DNA of 64,000 nt. Origin: Paludibacteraceae bacterium (GTDB lineage Bacteria; Bacteroidota; Bacteroidia; Bacteroidales; Paludibacteraceae). The stretch is taken from the NCBI GenBank assembly GCA_017439235.1, contig JAFSJN010000002.1, positions 36,682-100,681 on the forward strand, given 5' to 3'. Shown piece by piece: positions 1-6,888 of this stretch (its first letter is position 1; each line of letters begins with the position of its first letter). The notes beneath the pieces are model-generated. The model was not told where the DNA came from. It worked only from the letters and a program-made list of their open reading frames with translations, and did no database searches. Position numbers and translations under genes: made by a program.

Positions 1-3000
1 CTTAGCCGTATGGTAAGGAACAAACATGTTCAGCGCCTTATTGTAATCGCCACGCGTTGCTGCTTTGGTGTTATAGAAGGTATAATTTCTACCATTCTGG
101 TTCGTTTTCGTGAAACCGACTTTCTCCTTTGTGCCGGCTGCAGCAGTCGTAAAGTTACGTGGCACATATGCCCACCAAACATTGGTGCCCTTTATTTGAG
201 TCATGTGGATACGCCAGTCGTCATGACTAAAATTTGTAACGGCTTGATTAGATCCATTCCATGTGATACCTAAGTATACGTACACATCGCCCCAATGCGT
301 TACCGTCGAACCATCGTCAAACACATCGCGGAAATAGATCTTCTCCAACTCCGTGAAGTTCGCCGTCAATGTCTGGCCGCTGGTCTCACCATTACCACCG
401 CCGGAAACGGTAATCGTGGTATTGGCTTCACCTGTTGCACTTGGAGTGAAGTCACTACCTTCTTTTACTGTCCATCCACTGAAGTAATAGCCTGTATTCG
501 GCACAGCCGTTATGCTCGGGTGAGTATAAACACCGGCCTTGATAGACGTGATAGTAGCACTACTTGCATTCTGTACGTGTCCATACGCATTGTGATCAAG
601 TGCTACCGTTGTCATTTTTTCCGAGAACTTAGCATAGACGGTCTTGTTGCCGCCGGAGATAGTCAGCGTCAGTTTATTACTACCATCAATAACAGCACCG
701 CCTTTACCATTCTCGTATTCCGTTGTACAAGCCTGGTTGCTGTACCAACCTACGAAGCGGTAGCCGGAAGCAGGTGTGGCTTTGAATGTCATCGTACCGC
801 CGCTTACTACGTATTTGCCGCTCGTGAGCGTGATACTATCATTATCCTTCGCGTACGAAATAGTACCGCCTCTCGTGTTGTCATAATCGTGTGACGTATC
901 TTCATTATAGAACGATGATACATTATACGTCACGGTGTAAGACGTCGGGAACTGTACCGCCATCTTGTGATCCGTAATGTTCCATGCAAAACGATACGTT
1001 CCCTTACCGGCTGTCGTCAAACCGCAGTCACGTCTACCAGTCACGAATTGCCATTCTTTACCATTATTGCTTGCATAATTAATGTAAGCATTAGCCGAAC
1101 AATCTTCATCATAACAATAATTCTCATTGCCCCACCAATTGCCAGAACTCATATCGTATATCTTGAAGGAGTAGTTGGTATTTGCAGGGAAGTCAATCTC
1201 CACATAGGCGGTATCCTGTTTTGAGCCGGTTGCTCTCTTTCCAAAATGGTCAACACCATACTGGCGCATGTTCCAACTATTGAAACTACCACCTACAACC
1301 CAAGACGATACGAAGTTTGCTTGAATCTCCGAATCTTCTGTAGCAGTAACGGTAGTAGATTCATCCTTATCATCAGCAAAAGTAACATCACCGCTTACTT
1401 TAACCCATTCTCCAAAATAGTAACCGTCATCCGGATCAGCCACAATCGATGCACCTGTTGCAATACCGGCGCTGGTCGTTCCGCCAGCCGGAGTAGTAAT
1501 ACTACCGTGACTTCCGGCCGTTACTGTCACCGTGTGCATGTCTTCGGTGTAGCAAGCATATAATGTCTTATTACCGTCCATCGTAACTTCAATAGCTCCG
1601 TCGGTATCTGCAATCTTACCTTCTGTACCTGCAGCGTTCGTATACCAACCTTTCCATGTATATCCAGTCTTCGCTGCCGGAGCAGTCAAGGTGACCGTAC
1701 TACCGCTTGCTACATAACTTCCGCTTACCGTACTTGGGTCGGTAGAGATGCTGGTGTCATCTTCATTACCCTTCACTGTACCGATGTCATAAGTTAATGT
1801 ATACGAAGTTGGGAAAGTAATAGTTACAGTAGGATTTGATGCATCACTGTAATCTATCTTTACTTCATAATTACCGGTAACATCCGCACGGAGTTGAACA
1901 TTGTCATGTTCACCTCCACCTGTACTCATGGTCTGTTCGCCGGAAGTACGACCGTACCACCATTCACTTTCGTGTTTGTCTGTCGCAATACCAAAATAAG
2001 AATCTGAGGCACCTTTCTTGACGAGCTTAAAGTTGAAGTTTGCATTATAAGATCCCGTATTCGTTGAGCCTATGTTGAACGTATGGTACACAACACTTTC
2101 AGTTGAGTGTCCGGTCTTTTTAGTCAAAGCGTGCTCCGTACTCCATGCGGTACCACCGAAAGCACTACCGCCTTTTAGCACCCAGGTACTTTGTGTCAGT
2201 ACTTCGTTATATTTTGCTGTAACCGTAACGTCTTCTCCATCACCATTTGAACGAACGGTAATCGGGTTTGCAGTTGCTCCTCCTACATCAGTACGCTCAC
2301 CGTTGGTAATCGTCCAGCCAGCGAAGGTGTAACCTGTTCCGGCTGCGGCTGCTGTAATAGTCCGTTCTGTTACATAACCGACAGTAGTCTCCGAATTTGT
2401 AACCGTTGGCGCGCTATAACTCGGGTTACCTGCGTCATAAGAGCAAGAAGTGGTAATATCTGACATAACTTCCGTAAACGAGGCGGTAACCGTCGCATCT
2501 TCCCAAGCTTCAGGCGTAAATACACCAGAAGCGCTATTGGTTTTAACTGAACCTTCACCAGATGATTTAGTCCAAGTGTCAAACTCATAACCGGTGTTAG
2601 CGCGTGCATAAATATTAACATCGTCATCTGTCGTAATATCTGTGATGGTTGCACTACTATCCCAATTCGAATTATCGTTACTTACTTCTCCTCCCGTACC
2701 GGCGGATAAAGTAATGGTACCTCCGGTGCGAGTCTCAAACTTTACATAAATGGTTTTCGCGGCTGTCAGTGTGCCTGCATTATAAGACGTTCCTCCTGTT
2801 TGCAGTTTCTTATTGGAAGAACAAGCTGCATCGCTATACCAACCTTCTACTTGGTAACCATCATCAGGATCAGCTGTAAACGCGATAGACGTTCCGATAT
2901 TAAGCGTACTGGAACTTGACGTCGTAACTGAAGAGCCAGAATTGAGAGTGATACTACCGTAACGCGTAGAAGAATTAACACCATATGAAACTGTGAATTG

Positions 3001-3879
3001 TTTCTTTTTGAAACGTGCTTCAAGTGTTATTGCATCTTTCGGATTCCATGTACTTGGAAGTGCATCGTTTGAGATGTATTCTTCATTTGTCGCGTCATAC
3101 CAACCAACAAAATCATAATCGGATGATATATTTTCAGCTTTCAATGTTGTATTTGCACGGTAACAAGCCGTAAAATCTGCCGAAACAGTTGTCGCATTTA
3201 AAGCAATAGAAGCAGAGGTTTCTGTTGTACAACTATTCCAAGCATTCATCTTATATGATTTTACTGACACTTTTGCGGGAGAATTGCTTGCATCAGAATA
3301 AGTCGAACCGCCATTTGTGGACACTTTTACAACCAATGTGTGCTCCCTATCTGTTAAGGCTGAATATGTCGTTGCATATGAACCACTCACAGAACAACCA
3401 CTCGTGCTTGTGGCCCCTTTGAATAATTGATAGTATCCATTGAAATTCCAGTTATTTTGCCTTGCCGTGTAGGTGCTCGCATATGTGGTGAAATTAGTCC
3501 ACGTCGTTGTCTGAGACTCCCAATCTGATGTTTCAGCTACTTTGAGAAAATTAAAGTATGAAATAGCAGGATCCCAACTACTACAATCTGGGGAAGAGAC
3601 ATAAAACAAATTGGTGTTCCCTAGTTTTGTCATGAGCGTGGTATAAATGTACCAATTGCTATTGGATTTATCCTGCCAATACACAAATTTTACATTGGTC
3701 GCTCCAAAATCAGTACCATCAAAATACACATTACTGCTATTGGTACTAATTCCCCACATCTGTCCGACACCGAGGGTGAGGAGCATGACAAGGATTGCCG
3801 CATAGCGGGCGAAGTGCTGCGGCGATTGTTTCTCATGGCTAAATGATAATAGCCGATTAAGTAAGTTTGAATTTTTCAT
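1..3879 (-). CDS. Giant secreted InlB-type repeat protein (5' 1293 codons; 3' end outside window)
   Basis: Reading leftward from an ATG at 3877-3879 there is no stop to base 1, so at least 1293 residues are encoded and the C terminus is missing. The N terminus has a long signal peptide (hydrophobic stretch about residues 26-41, YAAILVMLLTLGVG). After about 200 residues without a recognised fold come Listeria-Bacteroides/divergent InlB B-repeats with the core GYxFxGW followed by VxAxFxE: near residues 340, 430, 520, 740, 820, 1043 and 1130. Between repeats lie beta-rich modules starting WVLKGGSAF (about 550-720) and WVVGGSFNSW (about 850-990), reminiscent of SusE/SusF-type carbohydrate-binding modules, and another WGDVYVYLG-type module after 1150. 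Family knowledge: such proteins are extracellular and usually T9SS-exported in Bacteroidetes. A surface glycan-binding or adhesive role is inference. It lies 24 bp after the preceding minus-strand gene. Many plus-strand frames across it are shadows. Confidence 0.85.
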   Translation of the reverse strand, partial: MKNSNLLNRLLSFSHEKQSPQHFARYAAILVMLLTLGVGQMWGISTNSSNVYFDGTDFGATNVKFVYWQDKSNSNWYIYTTLMTKLGNTNLFYVSSPDCSSWDPAISYFNFLKVAETSDWESQTTTWTNFTTYASTYTARQNNWNFNGYYQLFKGATSTSGCSVSGSYATTYSALTDREHTLVVKVSTNGGSTYSDASNSPAKVSVKSYKMNAWNSCTTETSASIALNATTVSADFTACYRANTTLKAENISSDYDFVGWYDATNEEYISNDALPSTWNPKDAITLEARFKKKQFTVSYGVNSSTRYGSITLNSGSSVTTSSSSTLNIGTSIAFTADPDDGYQVEGWYSDAACSSNKKLQTGGTSYNAGTLTAAKTIYVKFETRTGGTITLSAGTGGEVSNDNSNWDSSATITDITTDDDVNIYARANTGYEFDTWTKSSGEGSVKTNSASGVFTPEAWEDATVTASFTEVMSDITTSCSYDAGNPSYSAPTVTNSETTVGYVTERTITAAAAGTGYTFAGWTITNGERTDVGGATANPITVRSNGDGEDVTVTAKYNEVLTQSTWVLKGGSAFGGTAWSTEHALTKKTGHSTESVVYHTFNIGSTNTGSYNANFNFKLVKKGASDSYFGIATDKHESEWWYGRTSGEQTMSTGGGEHDNVQLRADVTGNYEVKIDYSDASNPTVTITFPTSYTLTYDIGTVKGNEDDTSISTDPSTVSGSYVASGSTVTLTAPAAKTGYTWKGWYTNAAGTEGKIADTDGAIEVTMDGNKTLYACYTEDMHTVTVTAGSHGSITTPAGGTTSAGIATGASIVADPDDGYYFGEWVKVSGDVTFADDKDESTTVTATEDSEIQANFVSSWVVGGSFNSWNMRQYGVDHFGKRATGSKQDTAYVEIDFPANTNYSFKIYDMSSGNWWGNENYCYDEDCSANAYINYASNNGKEWQFVTGRRDCGLTTAGKGTYRFAWNITDHKMAVQFPTSYTVTYNVSSFYNEDTSHDYDNTRGGTISYAKDNDSITLTSGKYVVSGGTMTFKATPASGYRFVGWYSNQACTTEYENGKGGAVIDGSNKLTLTISGGNKTVYAKFSEKMTTVALDHNAYGHVQNASSATITSIKAGVYTHPSITAVPNTGYYFSGWTVKEGSDFTPSATGEANTTITVSGGGNGETSGQTLTANFTELEKIYFRDVFDDGSTVTHWGDVYVYLGITWNGSNQAVTNFSHDDWRIHMTQIKGTNVWWAYVPRNFTTAAAGTKEKVGFTKTNQNGRNYTFYNTKAATRGDYNKALNMFVPYHTAK

Positions 3880-3903
3880 AATATTTTTATATGTTAATGT
3901 TAA

Positions 3904-4329
3904 TTATTCGATAATATGCATCTGATTGGGCTTCTCGTAGCGTATTTGTAGTTGTTTTAGGGCTTGTCTAAATTCGTCGAGAATGTTTTGCTTCTTTTTT
4001 ATACAATCATAGACACCGCTAAATTCGCTAAGAGAATTGTCTCCTTTTTCTAAATCAAAAGAGGCTTGTACACTTGATTTTTGATGATTGAAAATTTCTG
4101 CAAACATAGCATCAACTTCCTTGCACCATGCGTCTCTTTCTGCTTCTATTGCAAATGTATCATTTAGTTGATAACCCATGTAATCTACATAGTCACCTTG
4201 GTATTTCTTCAACAATCTATTTGCTTCAGCTATTTGCTGATTAACGAGAAATATTGTGTGGTTGATAGTAAGGATGATATCATTCTCATTCTTGCCATTA
4301 ATTAATATATTTTGATCTAATATACTCAT
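3904..4329 (-). CDS. Hypothetical 141-residue alpha-helical protein
   Basis: Not recognised. It has no signal peptide or membrane segment. The sequence is rich in Glu, Lys, Gln and Asp and reads as mostly helical, with likely coiled-coil stretches near residues 25-45 (NQQIAEANRLLKKYQ) and 105-135 (KKKQNILDEFRQALKQLQ). It follows the 366-residue membrane protein by 12 bp and precedes the giant repeat protein by 24 bp on the same strand, so the three probably share a transcript. A cytoplasmic partner of the membrane protein is possible but only inferred from position. The A+T content is visibly higher than in the genes from 6889 onward. Confidence 0.6.
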   Translation of the reverse strand: MSILDQNILINGKNENDIILTINHTIFLVNQQIAEANRLLKKYQGDYVDYMGYQLNDTFAIEAERDAWCKEVDAMFAEIFNHQKSSVQASFDLEKGDNSLSEFSGVYDCIKKKQNILDEFRQALKQLQIRYEKPNQMHIIE

Positions 4330-4341
4330 GCTATGCTGTCT

Positions 4342-5442
4342 TTAATCTTGCTTATTTATTGACTGTTTGGCATCTTTAAGTTCATCTTCTGTATAAACTT
4401 CCACTTCGATACCATTGAAATTGTTAGCCCTTACGTATGCTTGTACACTCGCTTTGTGAGCCGGTTCGGGGACGATAATACTGAACAATGCTATTGTAAA
4501 GATGCTCGTTCTCTGGCGCAAATAATTGGCGGCTTCCAACAAGTCGTCTAATTTGTGCCTTATTAAGGCCGGCAGACTGGTGCAATACAAAATATCCAGT
4601 ACAATATTTTTATCCTCACCTAAGTAGAGACCATCTAATCGGATTTTCCGTTTGCCCCGTATCATCAAGTATATATTCCTTTGTAGCGCAGGATATTTGG
4701 CCTCGTAATAATCCATCGCTAATCCTTCTATGCGTTCGCCATCACTTACGCGCTCTTGAACCCAAACTTTCTCCGGCTTTGATTGGGGGCGCTGTTCGGC
4801 TTGAATGTTTTTGTATTCTTCTACGGCCTCTTTTTCTAATGTCTGTTTCTTTTCTTCGCTTGACGTGGTGTAGACCTCCAGTTTGCCCTGCATCAGGCGC
4901 ATAATCCTTGATAGACCATTAATTAGGTCAGGGAACATCTTGCATTTATCCGCATAATACAACATGAGTGCTACTGTTACCAAATAGAACCATGAGGAGT
5001 CTATCATCAAACTGACGCAAAAGAAGAGCCACACTGCCGATATTTGCCATGATTTCAGTAATAACCGGCGTATCCGGTTCGTGCGGGTAAAGAGGAATAT
5101 GATGACAAGGAAAACGCAGATGAGTTCTGAGAGCGAAAGAATCGCCATTACAACTGCCAGTAGAATCTCTTTCGGAAATTCTTTTAGGACTTTTAAAAAC
5201 AGCGCAAAACTAAACTTGTCATTGGGTATTGTGGCGGCTATTGATGTACTATCTTGCGCGCAAGTGTTGCAATAAGCATTGAAGGCTTGTTGTATGGATA
5301 GGTTGAGACGCAAGCTATCTATCTTTTCTACGATACACGTATCATGCTCAACTTCTATGTAACTATCTGCCCACACCAATCCCGTACTTGCTATTACTGC
5401 AAGCACCATTACCAATCCATATTTGAGCAGATTTTGCTTCAT
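4342..5442 (-). CDS. Two-pass membrane protein with cytoplasmic alpha/beta C-terminal domain, function unknown
   Basis: 366 residues. Visible parts: signal-like hydrophobic N terminus (residues 8-24), a short probably periplasmic part with two Cys (CNTC), two strong membrane segments (about 93-118 and 132-165), a charged helical linker (about 185-225), and a C-terminal alpha/beta domain (about 230-355). That domain contains RLDGLYLGEDKNIVLDILY followed by a helix and TIALFSIIV, an order that recalls degenerate PD-(D/E)xK nuclease-like folds, but the catalytic Lys is not present, so I do not call a nuclease. Upstream is the terminator of the toxin-antitoxin operon. No clear TAnnTTTG promoter was found in 5443-5551. 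It is probably the first gene of a three-gene transcript. Confidence 0.65.
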   Translation of the reverse strand: MKQNLLKYGLVMVLAVIASTGLVWADSYIEVEHDTCIVEKIDSLRLNLSIQQAFNAYCNTCAQDSTSIAATIPNDKFSFALFLKVLKEFPKEILLAVVMAILSLSELICVFLVIIFLFTRTNRIRRLLLKSWQISAVWLFFCVSLMIDSSWFYLVTVALMLYYADKCKMFPDLINGLSRIMRLMQGKLEVYTTSSEEKKQTLEKEAVEEYKNIQAEQRPQSKPEKVWVQERVSDGERIEGLAMDYYEAKYPALQRNIYLMIRGKRKIRLDGLYLGEDKNIVLDILYCTSLPALIRHKLDDLLEAANYLRQRTSIFTIALFSIIVPEPAHKASVQAYVRANNFNGIEVEVYTEDELKDAKQSINKQD

Positions 5443-5551
5443 TTTCTCTCTTCTCTTATTATCTTATTTCATTTATCTTTCACTCTCATTCGCATTACGT
5501 TCGCATTACGGACGTCTTAGTTGGGTCCTTTATGCGTTTTGACCATTGTGT

Positions 5552-5587
5552 ACAAACAAAAGCAACAACTCCTTTCGGAATTGCTGC
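5552..5587 (-). terminator. Rho-independent terminator after the toxin-antitoxin operon
   Basis: On the minus strand an 11-bp stem (GCAGCAATTCC / GGAGTTGTTGC, two G.T wobbles) with a GAAA tetraloop occupies 5587-5562 and is followed by a T-rich run ending near 5552. It lies 28 bp after the last small frame of the toxin-antitoxin operon and separates it from the 366-residue gene. Confidence 0.75.
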
Positions 5588-5614
5588 TTATAGGAAAATG
5601 TATTTTAGAGATTC

Positions 5615-5722
5615 TTAGCCTATCTCCTTTTTCAAATCTTCTAACGATTCGTAATGGGTAACTTCTCCTCGCTCTGCTTCTTTGAGGGAAATATCCAGCG
5701 ATTTCTTAAGTTCTTCACTCAT
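5615..5722 (-). CDS. 35-residue antitoxin-like mini-protein
   Basis: ATG at 5720-5722 overlaps the last 8 bases of the toxin gene, and the toxin's final Lys-Gly-Gly codons provide an AAAGGAGG ribosome site, so translation is probably coupled. The product begins MSEELKKSLDISLKEAERG and then carries VTHYESLEDLKKEIG. The core G-x-HY-x-SLE-x-L matches the C-terminal half of the 46-residue antitoxin two genes upstream (GRINHYNSLEEL). It resembles the toxin-binding tail of small Bacteroidales antitoxins. It could be a second antitoxin, a decoy, or the 5' remnant of a longer gene. It is too short for most gene callers. Confidence 0.6.
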   Translation of the reverse strand: MSEELKKSLDISLKEAERGEVTHYESLEDLKKEIG

Positions 5723-6014
5723 TGTTTCCTCCTTTCTTGCCAAACAAATATTCATGTGAACCGGTATCAGTCAACAACAAGGTGAGTTGCTTGTTATTCT
5801 GCTTCCAGATCAGCAACCAATCGTCCTCAATATGACACTCCCACAAACCGGCATATTCTTCCGTTAAAATATGCGGCTTGAACTCATCAGGCAAACAACC
5901 ATCCTCCATAAGAATGGCTACTACATCCCACAAATCATCTATGCGCTTGCCTTGACGTTTGCACTCTTTGAGAGATTTCTCAAATTGATTGGTAGTATCT
6001 ACACTATACATCAT
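5715..6014 (-). CDS. YafQ/RelE-family mRNA-interferase toxin
   Basis: 99 residues. The sequence fits the YafQ branch of the RelE/ParE superfamily: an N-terminal helix (FEKSLKECKRQGKRIDDL), GLWECHIEDDWLLIWK in the central sheet, and a C-terminal LLTDTGSHEYLF with the His near residue 87 that acts as general acid/base in YafQ. Family knowledge: these toxins cleave mRNA in the ribosomal A site and are neutralised by a small antitoxin encoded just upstream. The start codon overlaps the antitoxin stop as ATGA (6014-6011). The stop region overlaps the next mini-gene. Regulation is probably from the promoter at 6181-6211. Confidence 0.85.
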   Translation of the reverse strand: MMYSVDTTNQFEKSLKECKRQGKRIDDLWDVVAILMEDGCLPDEFKPHILTEEYAGLWECHIEDDWLLIWKQNNKQLTLLLTDTGSHEYLFGKKGGNNE

Positions 6015-6151
6015 TTGAACTTATTGATTAGTTCTTCCAATGAGTTGTAATGATTGATACGACCAGCCGCGATATCAGCCAGCGCGTAGTCCATACTACA
6101 CATGGGACGTGTCTGACCTGCAGGATTAGTTTGTGCTATTGTCGCTTGCAT
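6011..6151 (-). CDS. 46-residue antitoxin of the YafQ-type module
   Basis: ATG at 6149-6151, preceded by a good ribosome site (AAAGGAGGTTGAT). The product begins MQATIAQTNPAGQTRP and ends with the acidic/hydrophobic helix AAGRINHYNSLEELINKFK, the type of tail that wraps a RelE-like toxin. The stop overlaps the toxin start (ATGA), the usual antitoxin-first coupling. No DNA-binding domain is obvious in the short N terminus, so autorepression is uncertain. Identification rests mainly on size, position and coupling. Confidence 0.7.
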   Translation of the reverse strand: MQATIAQTNPAGQTRPMCSMDYALADIAAGRINHYNSLEELINKFK

Positions 6152-6180
6152 ATCAACCTCCTTTCTTCAATTTTGCGAGG

Positions 6181-6211
6181 CAAAATTACTGCTTTTTTTT
6201 GAGATATGCAA
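6181..6211 (-). promoter_or_regulatory. Bacteroidetes-type promoter of the toxin-antitoxin operon
   Basis: On the minus strand TAATTTTG (6188-6181) is the -7 element and TTGCATA (6211-6205) the -33 element, with 23 nt between their first bases. This is the same geometry as the other promoters in the window. The predicted start of transcription lies about 22 nt before the antitoxin ATG. Confidence 0.75.
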
Positions 6212-6726
6212 GTTTTTGAACCGAAAAAATGAATTTTTACGTCATTTTTCTCATTTTCCTATAAGTACACAATATGTCAAAGATCTTTTTGCCTGGTTTA
6301 AAAGTGCTCAGGCTGCACTATCTCTCTTTATCTTTGTGTTGTCCCTATTTACTCATTTTTTGCACATTCTCTCTCCCCCTCACTCATCCAAATCAGACTA
6401 ACGACACACAATCGAGACAGAATCGGAACGACCTTTTAACCGGATTATCCCAAAATCACGCGATATATACGAAGTATATATAAGGTTGGGTATGATACGT
6501 GATTGACTCGTTGTACCTCCGTGATGGTCCTGTTTTACTTAGCATGGTCCTTTTTTTGATGCCATAGGCCGTCTAATCCTATAAAATAACACAAACACAC
6601 ACGAACCGATACAGTCCATGCGTGCTTATAGCTATTTCATACGTCCTTTTTCATAATATTCTTATATCGTGTCGCATACGTGCGGGCTCAGGCCGCGCAC
6701 ATGTATGTATACGAAACATTTGGGCG
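6212..6726 (-). other. Gene-free stretch, possible structured leader or non-coding RNA
   Basis: About 515 bp without a convincing gene; the short plus-strand frames here have no family resemblance or ribosome site. A minus-strand promoter at 6727-6757 would transcribe this region leftward. Its first 60 nt can form a strong hairpin (CATAC/GTATG, GTGCG/CGCAC and GGC/GCC closing a CTGA loop, about 6669-6701). A second perfect 8-bp hairpin with a 3-nt loop lies near 6463-6481 (ATATATAC / GTATATAT). A CTTTGACATATTG sequence near 6280 looks like the boxA-type motif of rRNA leaders, but no rRNA follows. It could be a long 5' leader of the toxin-antitoxin operon or a separate small RNA. I do not recognise tmRNA, RNase P, 6S or SRP RNA here. 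Confidence 0.35.
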
Positions 6727-6757
6727 CAAAGGTACAAAAAAATATTGATATGTGCAA
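6727..6757 (-). promoter_or_regulatory. Second minus-strand promoter, about 580 nt before the toxin-antitoxin genes
   Basis: Minus-strand TACCTTTG (6734-6727) and TTGCACA (6757-6751), 23 nt apart, match the Bacteroidetes -7/-33 pattern exactly. No coding region starts within 500 nt downstream. Confidence 0.65.
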
Positions 6758-6793
6758 ATAATTTTAGTATAAAATTAAAAAATTGTTTCCGAT

Positions 6794-6832
6794 TCCCAAA
6801 ATTCGATTATCGATTATCGATTTTCGATTCGA
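6794..6832. repeat. Iterated TCGATTATCGAT-type spacer
   Basis: Short degenerate iteration of ATTCGATT/ATCGATT between the promoter at 6757 and the amylase terminator. The reverse complement (AATCGAAAATCGA) matches words inserted in the ygiQ-like and GT2 genes (19733-19772 and 22850-22886). Confidence 0.5.
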
Positions 6833-6864
6833 GAAAAAAAACGGCACCCCAAAATGGGATGCCG
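6833..6864 (-). terminator. Rho-independent terminator of the alpha-amylase gene
   Basis: On the minus strand CGGCATCCC and GGGGTGCCG pair over nine positions (one T.G wobble) around an ATTTT loop, followed by eight T. It begins about 25 bp after the amylase stop codon. Confidence 0.85.
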
Positions 6865-6888
6865 CTCGTTAAAGTATGAATTTTTTGC

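Noticed and set aside
10-3422. Several plus-strand frames of 60-199 residues
   Set aside because: They are in codon register with the long minus-strand InlB-type gene and give no sensible protein; they arise because the sense codons have few antisense stops.
6271-6295. rRNA leader (boxA-like CTTTGACATATTG)
   Set aside because: No 16S, tRNA or 23S sequence follows on either strand; kept only as a note in the gene-free stretch.
6622-6879. 85-residue plus-strand frame in the gap before the amylase gene
   Set aside because: It crosses a minus-strand promoter, an iterated spacer and the amylase terminator, and shows no ribosome site.
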